Origin: Ornithinibacillus massiliensis
GTDB lineage: Bacteria; Bacillota; Bacilli; Bacillales; Amphibacillaceae
Assembly (NCBI RefSeq): GCF_018310345.1
Contig: NZ_JAGXBY010000005.1
Coordinates: 1-64,000 of the forward strand
Length of the DNA: 64,000 nucleotides
Reading direction: 5' to 3'
In this document: positions 8,416 through 18,131 of the stretch, piece by piece
How positions within the stretch are numbered: position 1 is the first letter of the stretch
Layout of the letters: the number at the start of each line of letters is the position of its first letter
Made by a program: the position numbers and the translations under genes
Notes under the pieces: generated by a model
What the model saw: only the letters and a program-made list of their open reading frames with translations
The model's database searches: none
Told to the model about the DNA's origin: nothing

Positions 8416-9549
8416 ATGCTCGTCAAAAAAGCCTATAAATTCCGTATCTATCCAACGAAAGAACAGAAAAGACAGATTACGAAAACCATCGGCAGTTCTC
8501 GTTTTGTCTTTAATCATTTTTTAGCAAAATGGAACAACACCTACAAACTAACAGGAAAAGGACTGACGTATAACGCTTGTTCTGCTCAATTACCTCAGTT
8601 GAAAAAAGAAGCAAGCTGGTTAAAAGAAGTAGGCAGCATTGCCCTCCAATCTCTACTCCAAAACCTCTCCGATGCCTTCTCCAGATTCTTCAAAAGGCAA
8701 AACAAAGCCCCACGATTTAAGTCCAAAAAGCATCCTGTTCAATCCTACACAACGAAGCAGACCAACGGAAATATCTCCATGGAAGGGAACAAAATCAAAC
8801 TACCTAAATTAGGGATCGTTCGCTTTGCAAAAAGTCGTGAAGTAGAAGGTCGTATTCTCCATGCTACGGTAAGACGTAATCCAAGCGGAAAATATTTCAT
8901 CTCTATTCTTGCAGAAACAGACGTACAACCATTAGCAAATACAGCATCAGCTATCGGAATCGACTTAGGCATCGCGGACTTTGCGATTCTTTCTGATGGA
9001 CAAAAGGTGGATAATCATCGGTTCACCGCTAAAATGGAAAAGAAATTAAAACGAGAACAACGCAAACTATCCAGACGTGCTTTGCATGCGAAAAACAATG
9101 GAATCGACTTACTTGATGCTAAAAACTATCAAAAACAAAAACGCAACGTTGCAAGGTTGTATGAAAAAGTGATGAATCAACGTGCCGACTTTCTGAACAA
9201 GTTCAGTACAGCCATCATCAAAAACCACGATGTCATCTGTATCGAAGACTTGAACACGGAAGGAATGTTGCGCAATCATAAACTAGCAAAATCCATTTCA
9301 GATGTATCATGGTCGAGCTTTGTATCAAAACTAACATACAAAGCGAAATGGTACGACAAAACGATCGTGAAAATAAGTAGATGGTTTCCATCCAGTCAAC
9401 TATGTTCTGCTTGTGGACATCACGCTGGCAAGAAGTCGCTTGAGGTAAGGGAATGGACTTGTCCAGCTTGTCACATGCATCATGATCGAGATGTCAATGC
9501 GATTAAAAATATTCTAGCTGAAGGATTACGAATCGTAGCTTCGGCTTAA
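8416..9549 (+). CDS. tnpB: TnpB RNA-guided nuclease of an IS200/IS605-type element
   Basis: TnpB proteins are RuvC-type nucleases guided by an RNA from the element's right end, and are relatives of Cas12. The 377-residue protein has the N-terminal helix-turn-helix part (KAYKFRIYPTKEQKRQI), RuvC-I Asp in GIDLGIADFAILSDG, RuvC-II Glu in ICIEDLNTEG, a zinc finger CSACGHH...WTCPACHMHHDRDVNA, and the last Asp in DRDVNA, so the catalytic triad looks intact. The ATG at 8416 follows AAAGAGG; the frame is open back to 8281 but lacks a start with a ribosome binding site there. Confidence 0.93.
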   Translation: MLVKKAYKFRIYPTKEQKRQITKTIGSSRFVFNHFLAKWNNTYKLTGKGLTYNACSAQLPQLKKEASWLKEVGSIALQSLLQNLSDAFSRFFKRQNKAPRFKSKKHPVQSYTTKQTNGNISMEGNKIKLPKLGIVRFAKSREVEGRILHATVRRNPSGKYFISILAETDVQPLANTASAIGIDLGIADFAILSDGQKVDNHRFTAKMEKKLKREQRKLSRRALHAKNNGIDLLDAKNYQKQKRNVARLYEKVMNQRADFLNKFSTAIIKNHDVICIEDLNTEGMLRNHKLAKSISDVSWSSFVSKLTYKAKWYDKTIVKISRWFPSSQLCSACGHHAGKKSLEVREWTCPACHMHHDRDVNAIKNILAEGLRIVASA

Positions 9550-9700
9550 ACCATCTATAAAACCGTAGGGACTACGGGGATAGCTTGGTAAAGAAGAGAA
9601 ACCGCTGTTAGTTAAGAAATACCACGAACAAGTACGCTCTGTTCCCAAGAATCCCCCACTTCAAACATCCTGAAAGGAGGTTAAGTGGGGGTAGTTCAAT
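9500..9700 (+). ncRNA. Probable omega (guide) RNA region of the tnpB element
   Basis: In this family the guide RNA covers the tnpB 3' end and the right end of the element. Here the 150 nt after the tnpB stop are non-coding and structured, ending in the CCCCCACTT / AAGTGGGGG hairpin; the guide would be read from sequence just beyond about 9702. Inferred from family knowledge, with no transcript evidence. Confidence 0.5.
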
Positions 9701-9787
9701 ACGTTCTTAGGGAAAAACAAAGGTATAGCTACTAGCCGAATTATGGAAAATGAGACTAGCTAAAAAACGTATCGCGATATAAAATAT

Positions 9788-9795
9788 GGTATAAT
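9788..9795 (+). promoter_or_regulatory. Extended -10 promoter of the cdaA operon
   Basis: TATGGTATAAT ends at 9795, about 124 nt before cdaA. It gives the operon its own promoter downstream of the IS. Confidence 0.5.
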
Positions 9796-9918
9796 GGAAA
9801 CGGTATTTTCGCAGAAACTGTTACATATGGGCGTTAATATCAGTTGTTATCTGACTACACAATAGATTCAGTTAATGAAGACGGGAAGAGAATTCGATGT
9901 ATAAAAGGAAGTGTAGAC

Positions 9919-10740
9919 ATGCCTAATGGGGATTTTGGTATATTAGACCTACTAAGAATAGGCGTAGATATAGGTCTCGTCTGGTATGTTCTATATAAAC
10001 TAATCATGTTAATACGAGGAACAAAGGCAATTCAATTATTAAAAGGTATTGTCGTTGTTTTTGTTGTTCGTTTGCTCAGTATGCTATTTGAATTACAAAC
10101 ATTAATGTGGGCAACTGACCAGATAATTTCTTGGGGTTTTATTGTGATTATTATTTTATTCCAGCCGGAGCTTAGAAGAGCTCTAGAGCAAATTGGGAGA
10201 GGTAATCTTTTCTCCAGAAGTATGAAATCCGAAGAAGAAAAGTTTGAAAAAATGGTCACCGATATTGTTCATGCTTGTAATTATATGGCCAAACGCCGCA
10301 TAGGAGCATTGATTACTATAGAACGCGAGACGGGTATCGGAGAATATATTGAAACAGGGATACCGATTAATGGGAAATTAACGCATCAACTATTAACAAA
10401 TATTTTTACACCGAATACTCCGCTTCATGATGGTGCAGTCATTATCAAAGATGATGAAATAGTTGCAGCGGCTTGTTACCTCCCGTTATCTGAAAGTCCT
10501 TTTATTTCAAAGGAGTTAGGTACCAGACATAGGGCTGCAATGGGTATTAGTGAAGTAACTGATGCGCTAACCATCGTTGTATCAGAAGAAACTGGTGGTA
10601 TATCTGGTACGAAAAATGGAGAGCTTCGCAGAGAGTTAAACCAAGATGGATTAAGAGATTTCTTACTCGAAAATTTAACTCCTAGCCATCGTGCTTCCGA
10701 GAGAAAGACTTGGAAGATAAGGGGGAAAAAGCGTGGATAA
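9919..10740 (+). CDS. cdaA: Diadenylate cyclase CdaA
   Basis: Membrane enzyme that makes cyclic di-AMP from two ATP; the signal controls potassium and osmolyte transport and wall homeostasis. The 273-residue protein has three N-terminal membrane helices (residues about 10-80) and a DAC domain with the signatures TPLHDGAVII (DGA) and GTRHRAAMG (RHR). The frame extends back to 9844, but the ATG at 9919 follows AAAGGAAGTG and gives the standard family N-terminus. The stop overlaps the cdaR start by 8 nt. The cdaA-cdaR-glmM order is the conserved Firmicute arrangement. Confidence 0.95.
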   Translation: MPNGDFGILDLLRIGVDIGLVWYVLYKLIMLIRGTKAIQLLKGIVVVFVVRLLSMLFELQTLMWATDQIISWGFIVIIILFQPELRRALEQIGRGNLFSRSMKSEEEKFEKMVTDIVHACNYMAKRRIGALITIERETGIGEYIETGIPINGKLTHQLLTNIFTPNTPLHDGAVIIKDDEIVAAACYLPLSESPFISKELGTRHRAAMGISEVTDALTIVVSEETGGISGTKNGELRRELNQDGLRDFLLENLTPSHRASERKTWKIRGKKRG

Positions 10741-11971
10741 TTGGTTCAGAAGCAAATGGTTTATCCGAGGTATTTCTTTAGGCTTCGCGATATTGTTATA
10801 CGTTTTTGTTTCTATTGAAGAGGCTGATACATCCAATGAAAGTCTTATCCCCAATCTCTTCGGTGGATCATCACAAACAGAAACTTTAACGGGGGTTCCA
10901 TTAGACATCCTGATAGATAGTGAACAATATGTTGTTAGTGGTGTTCCAGAAAGTGTAACCGTCTCATTAGAAGGTCCTGCCAGTGCGTTAACTCCAATTG
11001 TGAGACAACGTAACATAGAGCTTTTCGTTGACCTTAGAGATTTGACTGAGGGAGAGCATGAAGTAGAAATTGAATATGATAATGTGCCAAATCAATTATC
11101 TGTCTATATTGAACCGAAAACCATTACTGTATTCATTGAAAAACGAGCATCCAATGAATTTAATGTTAGTGTCGATTTTATTAATGAAGATAAACTCCCT
11201 GAAGGTTACCAGATAGGAGCATATGAATTAAACACGAACACAGTCAAGGTGACAAGCTCAAAGGAAATTATTGAACGAATTGCCATTGTCAAAGTGTATG
11301 TGGATGTTGCCGGTTTAACAGAATCAATTAACAATCGGGAAGTACCAGTCAATGTCTACGATAGCCAAGGAAATGAACTTGCCGTTAGAGTTGATCCGGC
11401 AACGGTTGTGATCTCTGCTGAAATTGAGAATCCGAGTAAAAGTGTACCAGTAAGTGTCGCAACAACAGGAGAACTACAAGAGGGTTATTCCATGGTATCT
11501 ATGGAACCTAAAGTGGAAGAAGTTGAAGTGTTTGCAGTTACTGATATATTAGATAATCTAGATGAAATCAAGACAGAACCAATTGATCTTTCTGAATTAA
11601 CCAAATCAGGAACCATTAAGGTTGGACTAGCTCTACCAGATCGTGTGTTACCCTCTGATGTAAATGAAATAGAGATAGAGATACAATTAGAGCAAACCAA
11701 AACAATAGATGAGGTTCCGATTGAGGTGAACAATCTTGCAGATGGGTATAACCATAGATTAATTGAGCCGAATGAATCGCAGCTAAGTATAACTGTGACA
11801 GGAAATGAACAAGATGTTAGAGACTTAAGTGCGGAAGACTTTCGAATAACTATCGATGCAAGTGGTCTAGAAACGGGAAGAAATACCGTACCATTAGAAA
11901 TAGAAGGTCCGGAAAATGTTACTGTGGAAACAGAAGTGAAAGAGGTCGTCATTGAAATAGAGGAAGTTTAG
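10733..11971 (+). CDS. cdaR: CdaA regulatory protein CdaR (YbbR-domain protein)
   Basis: Membrane-anchored extracytoplasmic regulator of CdaA. The 412-residue protein has one N-terminal membrane helix (FIRGISLGFAILLYVFVSI, residues about 9-27) and then about four YbbR repeats of roughly 80 residues, seen in recurring patterns such as GVPLDILID, VPVNVYDSQG, VPVSVATTGELQEGY and VPIEVNNLADGY. The start is GTG at 10733 inside the end of cdaA, preceded by AAGGGGGAAAAA. The gap to glmM is 75 nt. Confidence 0.93.
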   Translation: MDNWFRSKWFIRGISLGFAILLYVFVSIEEADTSNESLIPNLFGGSSQTETLTGVPLDILIDSEQYVVSGVPESVTVSLEGPASALTPIVRQRNIELFVDLRDLTEGEHEVEIEYDNVPNQLSVYIEPKTITVFIEKRASNEFNVSVDFINEDKLPEGYQIGAYELNTNTVKVTSSKEIIERIAIVKVYVDVAGLTESINNREVPVNVYDSQGNELAVRVDPATVVISAEIENPSKSVPVSVATTGELQEGYSMVSMEPKVEEVEVFAVTDILDNLDEIKTEPIDLSELTKSGTIKVGLALPDRVLPSDVNEIEIEIQLEQTKTIDEVPIEVNNLADGYNHRLIEPNESQLSITVTGNEQDVRDLSAEDFRITIDASGLETGRNTVPLEIEGPENVTVETEVKEVVIEIEEV

Positions 11972-12046
11972 TATAGAAGCGATTAATCTCGTATCGTACT
12001 TAAATAACGTCCAGGAAGTAAGGATGTAAAGGAGAGGTACAAAAAA

Positions 12047-13390
12047 ATGGGTAAATATTTTGGAACTGATGGTGTAAGAGGTGTTGCTAATAAGGAATTA
12101 ACACCTGAACTAGCATTTAAATTAGGAAGATTTGGTGGTTATGTATTAACCAAGGAAACAACAAAACCAAGAGTTTTAATTGGCCGAGACACACGTATAT
12201 CAGGAACCATGCTAGAGGGCGCTTTAGTCGCTGGATTATTATCGATTGGTGCAGAGGTAATGCGTTTAGGCGTCATCTCAACGCCAGGTGTTGCATATTT
12301 AACGAAGGCAACAAGTGCTCAAGCAGGTATTATGATCTCTGCTTCGCATAATCCAGTAGAGGATAATGGCATTAAATTCTTCGGACCAGATGGATTTAAG
12401 CTATTAGATGAGCAAGAAGAGGAAATTGAGAAACTATTGGATGAAGAAGATACTCTACCACGTCCTGTTGGTGCAGATGTTGGTGTAGTTGCAGATTATT
12501 TTGAAGCGGGACATAAATATCTTTCTTTCTTAAAAGAATCCATTGATAATGATTTTGTAGGCTTACAAATTGCATTAGATTGTGCGCACGGTGCTACTTC
12601 TAGTTTAGCAACACATTTATTCGCAGATTTAGAAGCAGATATTTATACAATTGGTGCTTCTCCTGATGGATTAAATATTAATGCTGGTGTAGGTTCTACA
12701 CATCCAGAGACTTTACAAGCATTTGTAAAGGAAAAGGGTGCGGATATTGGGCTAGCGTTTGATGGCGATGGTGACCGTTTAATTGCAGTTGATGAGAAAG
12801 GTAATATAGTTGACGGTGACCAGATTATGTTCATTTGTGGTAAATATATGAAGGAGAAAGGCTTCCTCCGCCATAATACCATTGTGTCTACCGTGATGAG
12901 TAATATCGGCTTCTATAAAGCATTAGAAGAACATGGTATGAGCAGTGAGAAGACCGCTGTAGGAGACCGCTATGTGATGGAAGAAATGAGAAAAGGCGGA
13001 TACAACCTTGGTGGTGAGCAATCTGGACATATTATTTTCCTAGATTATAGTACAACTGGGGATGGCTTATTATCAGCTATTCAACTTGTTAACGTCATGA
13101 AAGAAACGGGTAAACCTTTATCTGAATTAGCAAGTGAAATGACTATTTACCCACAAGTATTGAAAAATGTAAGAGTAACCGATAAAGAAAAAGCATTGAA
13201 CGATCCTACAATCAAACAAGAGATTGAAAAGGTTGAAGAAGCCTTAGGAAATAATGGTCGAGTTCTGGTTAGACCATCTGGAACGGAACCACTAGTTCGT
13301 GTCATGGTGGAAGCACCAACAAAAGAAGAATGTGAAACATATACAGATCAAATCGCTCAAGTAATTGAAAATTTACTTGGTATTAAATAG
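12047..13390 (+). CDS. glmM: Phosphoglucosamine mutase
   Basis: Interconverts glucosamine-6-phosphate and glucosamine-1-phosphate on the way to UDP-GlcNAc and peptidoglycan. The 447-residue protein carries the phosphoserine loop [13 protein letters not shown] near residue 100, the magnesium loop [13 protein letters not shown] near 240, and the phosphate-binding loop [14 protein letters not shown] near 410. GGAGAGG precedes the ATG. It follows cdaA-cdaR; GlmM is known to bind and inhibit CdaA in related bacteria. Confidence 0.95.
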   Translation: MGKYFGTDGVRGVANKELTPELAFKLGRFGGYVLTKETTKPRVLIGRDTRISGTMLEGALVAGLLSIGAEVMRLGVISTPGVAYLTKATSAQAGIMISASHNPVEDNGIKFFGPDGFKLLDEQEEEIEKLLDEEDTLPRPVGADVGVVADYFEAGHKYLSFLKESIDNDFVGLQIALDCAHGATSSLATHLFADLEADIYTIGASPDGLNINAGVGSTHPETLQAFVKEKGADIGLAFDGDGDRLIAVDEKGNIVDGDQIMFICGKYMKEKGFLRHNTIVSTVMSNIGFYKALEEHGMSSEKTAVGDRYVMEEMRKGGYNLGGEQSGHIIFLDYSTTGDGLLSAIQLVNVMKETGKPLSELASEMTIYPQVLKNVRVTDKEKALNDPTIKQEIEKVEEALGNNGRVLVRPSGTEPLVRVMVEAPTKEECETYTDQIAQVIENLLGIK

Positions 13391-13398
13391 TAATGGAA

Positions 13399-13430
13399 AA
13401 AACTACTCTCAGGTTGAGGGTAGTTTTTTT
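13399..13430 (+). terminator. Terminator of cdaA-cdaR-glmM
   Basis: AAACTAC(TC)TCA stem pairing with TGAGGGTAGTTT, then seven T residues. Confidence 0.85.
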
Positions 13431-13556
13431 GCATGTAATAAAAAATTCCGTCCGCATGGGAAAAATTACAGCCCAATCAACTGTCAGATTGTTAGAAATG
13501 CGTTATACTATTCTTAGGAATTTAAATTTACAGTTTTTATATTGAGGGGGAGAAAT

Positions 13557-15347
13557 ATGATAAACTTTCCGAAGCCAACCGTAGAACAGTTTTTGCGTAC
13601 GTATGTTATTAATAATTTTGCAATTAGTAAAGATGAGACACGGCTTATATTTAACACAAACTTAAATGGGAAAATGAATCTATGGGCAATGAATCTTCCA
13701 GATACATATCCGTATTTGTTTGCTCAGAAGGATCAAACAGCTAATTTCATTAAGGTTGATCCAGAAGGACGTTATGTCTTAACTGGTTATGATTATGATG
13801 GAGATGAGAACTACCAAATTTACGCTGTCCCTAGTGAAGGTGGTATGCCGCAGGAATTAATTACGGGTGAACCGAATGAAAAATACTATTTTGCTCATTT
13901 AAGCGATGATGGAAAACGGCTTTATTATGTAACATCTGAAGGAAATCCGAACTTCTTAAATACGCGTGTTCGTAACTTAGAAGACAATACAGATACGTTG
14001 CTACATGAAGGGGAAGATGGTTCTACTTATTTGGCAGGCGTATCAGAGAAGGAAGATGTTTTCGTTTATATGCGTCTATTTGCAAACACATATATTCAAC
14101 TGTTTGTGAAAGAAGGCGATCAAATCGTACATTTAACACCAGATCCGGAAAAGGTTCATGTAGCAACTGGCCCGGTGTTTGTTGGGGATAAAGATATCTA
14201 TTTCACGACGAACTTTGAAGAAGAATATAGTTATGTAGCCAAATTTAACCTGGATTCTAAAACGTTTGACAAAGTCCTTCAAATTGACAATGAGAGCATT
14301 GATCATATCGAATATGATAAGGAAAATAACTACCTTTACGTTGTAACGGAAAAGGGCGTAGAAGATATTTTATACCGTTATGATTTAGGTGCAAATAAAT
14401 TAGAGAAGCTATCGACTCCATTTGATGTCGTGGAAAAATTATTTGTTACAAAAGCTGGCAATTTATATGTGCTTGGTCGTACTGCAACAATTCCATTTAA
14501 CATTTACAAATCAACCGATGGTACTAATTGGGAAGCCTTAACTAATAATCGTGTACTCGGTGTGAGTCAGGAAGACATGGTAGAGCCTGAGGTCGTCACT
14601 TATAAATCATTTGATGGAATGGAAATAGAGGCATTATTGTTCCGGGCCAACCCAGAAAATGATAATGGGCATACTATTTTTTGGCCACATGGTGGTCCAC
14701 AAGCATCAGAACGTAAAATGTTCCGTGCTATGTTCCAAAGTGCATTAAATCGTGGATATACGATATTTGCCCCTAACTTCCGAGGTAGCACTGGCTATGG
14801 TTCTTCCTTTGTCAAGCTGGTGGAACAAGATTGGGGACATGGTCCGCGATTAGATTGTGTAGCGGGAATTGAATGGCTATTTGAAAATAATATAACAGAT
14901 CGTGATAAGTTGTTCCTTGTTGGAGGAAGCTATGGTGGCTATATGGCGTTACTATTACATGGTCGCCACCCAGAGTATTTCAAAGCGGTAGTAGACATCT
15001 TTGGTCCGTCTGACTTGTTTACTTTCGTCAACTCGGTCCCTCCACATTGGAAACCAATGATGGAGCGTTGGTTAGGAGATCCAGAACGTGATAAGGAACG
15101 TTTTGTTAAAGATTCTCCAATCACCTATCTCGAGTCCATGGTGAAGCCAATGCTTGTTATTCAAGGTGCGAAAGACCCTCGTGTTGTGAAGGAAGAATCA
15201 GATCAGATTGTAGAGAAGCTAAGAGGATTAGGTAGAGAAGTCGAATACCTTGTTTTAGAAGATGAGGGGCACGGATTCTCTAAGAAAGAAAATGAAATAA
15301 AAGTATATAATGTAATGCTTGATTTTCTTGAAAAGCATCAAGGTTAG
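13557..15347 (+). CDS. S9 family (prolyl oligopeptidase-like) peptidase
   Basis: Serine peptidase of clan SC; the family cleaves short peptides. The 596-residue protein has an N-terminal beta-propeller (residues about 20-330, repeats such as DPEGRYVLTGYDYDGDENYQ) that gates the site, and a C-terminal alpha/beta-hydrolase with nucleophile Ser in VGGSYGGYMALL, Asp in GAKDPRV and His in DEGHGFSKKEN. No signal peptide, so cytoplasmic. The ATG at 13557 follows GAGGGGGAG; a TTG at 13542 is upstream of that site and unlikely. Monocistronic, with terminators on both sides. Confidence 0.88.
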   Translation: MINFPKPTVEQFLRTYVINNFAISKDETRLIFNTNLNGKMNLWAMNLPDTYPYLFAQKDQTANFIKVDPEGRYVLTGYDYDGDENYQIYAVPSEGGMPQELITGEPNEKYYFAHLSDDGKRLYYVTSEGNPNFLNTRVRNLEDNTDTLLHEGEDGSTYLAGVSEKEDVFVYMRLFANTYIQLFVKEGDQIVHLTPDPEKVHVATGPVFVGDKDIYFTTNFEEEYSYVAKFNLDSKTFDKVLQIDNESIDHIEYDKENNYLYVVTEKGVEDILYRYDLGANKLEKLSTPFDVVEKLFVTKAGNLYVLGRTATIPFNIYKSTDGTNWEALTNNRVLGVSQEDMVEPEVVTYKSFDGMEIEALLFRANPENDNGHTIFWPHGGPQASERKMFRAMFQSALNRGYTIFAPNFRGSTGYGSSFVKLVEQDWGHGPRLDCVAGIEWLFENNITDRDKLFLVGGSYGGYMALLLHGRHPEYFKAVVDIFGPSDLFTFVNSVPPHWKPMMERWLGDPERDKERFVKDSPITYLESMVKPMLVIQGAKDPRVVKEESDQIVEKLRGLGREVEYLVLEDEGHGFSKKENEIKVYNVMLDFLEKHQG

Positions 15348-15353
15348 GGAAAT

Positions 15354-15390
15354 AAAGGACACATGGGAGATGATAATCCATGTGTCCTTT
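15354..15390 (+). terminator. Terminator of the S9 peptidase gene
   Basis: Perfect 13-bp stem AAAGGACACATGG / CCATGTGTCCTTT with an 11-nt loop. Confidence 0.85.
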
Positions 15391-15574
15391 ACTTGTTAAC
15401 AATTAACTTTTTGTGACATATACTATTTACATGTCACCTTTTTCAATGTTTATGATTGACCAATGATAGTAATATCTTGTAAAATAAGTTGGTATCTTAT
15501 CTTTGGTGAATTTTTGCCAAGAATAGGGTGACTAATAACGAAATAGTTAGGAGGGTAGAGGTAAATAATAATAA

Positions 15575-15740
15575 AGCGCCTGGACTATTTTCTGAACGGG
15601 AAAAAGAAAATAGTTGACGAGGATGAAGGTTATCGAGATTTATCGGCGGGTGCCTTCCGGTTGCACACTCCAGTCGTTATGCTTTTTTCGAAAAACAATA
15701 GGGCGACCTATTGCACAAAGGAAAAGGGTAGAGTGTTATA
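15575..15740 (+). promoter_or_regulatory. glmS ribozyme-riboswitch
   Basis: Glucosamine-6-phosphate-activated self-cleaving RNA. Diagnostic pieces in order: AAGCGCCTGGACT at the cleavage site (cut expected between A15575 and G15576), GTTGACGAGGATGAAGG, TTATCGAGATTTATCGGCGG, GTGCCTTCCGGTTGCACACT and the 3' pseudoknot helix AATAGGGCGACCTATT. It lies about 110 nt before the glmS start and lets the product shut off glmS mRNA. Confidence 0.95.
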
Positions 15741-15766
15741 AAAAAACAGACTAAAAAACACGAGAA

Positions 15767-15829
15767 AGGGGCAATAAAACGCCCCAAAGAATTTTAAATG
15801 AAATCCTTTCATGGTCGTTTGTTGCCCCT
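15767..15829 (+). promoter_or_regulatory. Hairpin between the glmS ribozyme and the glmS ribosome binding site
   Basis: AGGGGCAA (15767-15774) can pair with TTGCCCCT (15822-15829), just before the GAGGAGG ribosome binding site. The same 5' strand can instead pair with GCCCC (15781-15785). The function is unknown. Confidence 0.5.
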
Positions 15830-15849
15830 ACGAGGAGGAACAACTACTA

Positions 15850-17652
15850 ATGTGTGGAATTGTAGGATATATCGGACAACAGGATTCTAAAGAAGTATTA
15901 TTAAATGGACTTGAAAAATTAGAGTATCGCGGATATGATTCTGCGGGTATTGCGGTTTTAAATGAAAGTGGTTTAAACCTATTCAAAGTAAAAGGCCGTA
16001 TCGCTGCTCTAAGAGAATCAGTAGATGAGTCTATTCACGCAACAATGGGGATTGGTCATACACGCTGGGCGACACATGGAGAACCAAGTGTAAACAATGC
16101 TCACCCACATCAAAGCACCAATGGAAGATTTACGCTTGTGCATAACGGTGTTATTGAGAACTATTTGGATTTAAAGCGTGAATATCTGCAAGATGTTACA
16201 TTTAAGAGTGAAACAGATACGGAAGTTATTGTCCAATTAATTGAGAAGTTTTATGAAACAACTCAAAGTACGTTAGAAAGCTTCCGCCAAGCAATGGAGC
16301 TATTAAAGGGTTCTTATGCAATTGCGATGATCGACAATGAAGATCGTGATACACTTTATGTTTCTAAAAATAAAAGTCCTTTATTAGTTGGATTAGGTGA
16401 AGGGTTTAATGTGGTAGCAAGTGATGCTATGGCTACATTAAAGGTAACAGATCAATATCTTGAAATTCATGATAAAGAGATCGTTATTGTAAAACGTGAA
16501 TCTGTATCTATCCAACAGCTTGATGGAACGGTTTTAGAACGTAATCCTTATACAGCATTAATTGATGCGAGCGATATCGAAAAAGGTACGTACCCACACT
16601 TTATGCTTAAAGAAATTGATGAACAGCCAATTGTTATGCGCAAAATTATCAAAGAATACCAAAACGAAGATAATGAGCTTAAATTGGATGAAGACATCCG
16701 TGCAGCAATGAAGGCTTGTGATCGCATTTATATCATTGCGGCTGGAACTAGCTACCATGCTGGACTTGTGGGCAAAAGCTTAATTGAAAAAATCGCGAAG
16801 ATTCCAGTAGAGGTACATGTCTCTAGTGAGTTTTCATATAACATGCCATTGCTATCAGAAAAACCATTATTTATCTTCATTTCTCAAAGTGGAGAAACAG
16901 CAGATAGCCGTACGGTACTAGTTAAAATTAAAGAAATGGGATATCCAGCACTAACGATTACCAATGTGCCAGGATCCACCCTTTCTCGTGAAGCGGATTA
17001 CACATTACACCTACATGCAGGTCCTGAGATTGCGGTTGCATCTACAAAAGCATACACTGCGCAGATTGCGGTATTAGCAATCTTAGCTGTAGATACGGCA
17101 CATGCTAAAGGTATTACATTAGACTTTGACCTAATGCAAGAGCTTGCCATTGTTGCCAATGCGATGGACGTATTAACTGCACAAAAAGAAGAGCTTGAAC
17201 AGTTAACTAAAGATTATTTAGAAACAACTCGTAATGCATTCTTCATTGGTCGTAGCTTGGATTATTTTGTTTCCTTAGAGGGATCATTAAAGCTAAAAGA
17301 AATTTCCTATATCCAAGCAGAAGGTTTTGCAGGTGGAGAATTAAAACACGGAACTATTGCATTAATTGAAAAAGGTACACCAGTTATTGCGGTTTCAACA
17401 CAGGAGAATGTTAATTATTCTATTCGCGGAAATGTTCAAGAAGTTGTGGCACGTGGTGCAAACGCCCTTATCATTAGCATGAAGGGTCTTGAGCAAGATG
17501 ATGATGCATTTGTCATCCCGACTGTACATGAATTATTAACACCACTTGCAACAGTAATTCCATTACAAATTATTGCTTATTATGCAGCCCTACACCGTGG
17601 AGCTGATGTTGATAAGCCACGTAACTTGGCTAAGAGTGTTACGGTGGAGTAG
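15850..17652 (+). CDS. glmS: Glutamine-fructose-6-phosphate aminotransferase (isomerising)
   Basis: Makes glucosamine-6-phosphate from fructose-6-phosphate and glutamine, the first step of amino-sugar synthesis. The 600-residue protein starts MCGIVGYIG, so Cys1 becomes the N-terminal glutaminase nucleophile after Met removal. The glutaminase domain (about 1-230) has GHTRWATHG and HNGVIENY; two SIS domains follow ([33 protein letters not shown] motif) and the C-terminus is [13 protein letters not shown]. The frame is open from 15811, but only the ATG at 15850, after CGAGGAGG, gives Cys1. Controlled by the upstream ribozyme. Confidence 0.97.
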   Translation: MCGIVGYIGQQDSKEVLLNGLEKLEYRGYDSAGIAVLNESGLNLFKVKGRIAALRESVDESIHATMGIGHTRWATHGEPSVNNAHPHQSTNGRFTLVHNGVIENYLDLKREYLQDVTFKSETDTEVIVQLIEKFYETTQSTLESFRQAMELLKGSYAIAMIDNEDRDTLYVSKNKSPLLVGLGEGFNVVASDAMATLKVTDQYLEIHDKEIVIVKRESVSIQQLDGTVLERNPYTALIDASDIEKGTYPHFMLKEIDEQPIVMRKIIKEYQNEDNELKLDEDIRAAMKACDRIYIIAAGTSYHAGLVGKSLIEKIAKIPVEVHVSSEFSYNMPLLSEKPLFIFISQSGETADSRTVLVKIKEMGYPALTITNVPGSTLSREADYTLHLHAGPEIAVASTKAYTAQIAVLAILAVDTAHAKGITLDFDLMQELAIVANAMDVLTAQKEELEQLTKDYLETTRNAFFIGRSLDYFVSLEGSLKLKEISYIQAEGFAGGELKHGTIALIEKGTPVIAVSTQENVNYSIRGNVQEVVARGANALIISMKGLEQDDDAFVIPTVHELLTPLATVIPLQIIAYYAALHRGADVDKPRNLAKSVTVE

Positions 17653-17674
17653 GAAGGATTTTAGTTGGAAATCT

Positions 17675-17835
17675 TGTTGTGAATGTCCAGTAACATTATA
17701 GTTGGTAAATTTACATTATAGTTCGTACATTTACATTATAGTTAGTAAATTTACAATAAAGTTGGTAAATTTCAATAAAGTGGTTAGCAACATTTTTTAA
17801 CCCTCTGTTCTAAAATAGGAACAGAGGGTTTTTTT
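17675..17835 (+). repeat. 20-bp tandem repeat array plus terminator, copy 1
   Basis: Four 20-bp units of the type ACATTATAGTTGGTAAATTT (17693-17772) plus a degenerate fifth lead into a terminator, AACCCTCTGTTC / GAACAGAGGGTT with a T run (17799-17835). The block, including the flank TTGTTGTGAATGTCCAG, recurs at 21435-21554 with only two full units. It serves as the glmS terminator. Confidence 0.9.
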
Positions 17836-17954
17836 GTACAGTTACATTAGTGTAGTATGAAAATAAAGTTCAGTACTTGATAAAAAAGTGCTAAACTTCA
17901 AAAAAGAACTATAGACAAAGGTAAAAGTTAAACTTCAAACTTTATATCTTTTCA

Positions 17955-17988
17955 CCCTCTGCCCTTAAATTGGACAGAGGTTTTTTCT
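17955..17988 (+). terminator. Second terminator-like hairpin after glmS
   Basis: CCTCTG / CAGAGG stem with a TTTTTT tail, similar in sequence to the terminator at 17799, ahead of the gene at 18132. Confidence 0.7.
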
Positions 17989-18000
17989 TTGAGTTAAGAA

Positions 18001-18073
18001 TTGGATCTTTATGTTAAAATACATATAACATTTAGAAGAATAAGTACTTCAACTACGAGGCAGTTTAGTTGAA
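18001..18073 (+). promoter_or_regulatory. Promoter-plus-palindrome module, copy 1
   Basis: TTGGAT (18001-18006), a 17-nt spacer and TATAAC (18024-18029), then a palindrome TTCAACTA / TAGTTGAA (18048-18073). The same module precedes the unrelated gene at 21738. Confidence 0.7.
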
Positions 18074-18131
18074 TAAGAAATAACAAAAGTAATGAGTATT
18101 TACTTTAAAATAAGATTAAACGGGGGTTTAT

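Larger units (their letters stand above)
8240..9702 (+). mobile_element. IS200/IS605-group element with tnpB only
   Basis: The element lies between the rsiW terminator and the cdaA promoter. Its left end has a hairpin with arms CCCACCT (8253-8259) and AGGTGGG (8279-8285). Its right end has a hairpin CCCCCACTT / AAGTGGGGG (about 9652-9690) followed by TAGTTCA, the style of subterminal hairpin used by this group. One transposase-associated gene, tnpB, is present; tnpA is absent, so mobility would need TnpA in trans. Exact ends are estimates because this group makes no target duplication. Confidence 0.8.

Noticed and set aside
17693..17792. Possible CRISPR-like direct repeats
   Set aside because: The units are head-to-tail 20-bp repeats without spacers, and there are no cas genes.
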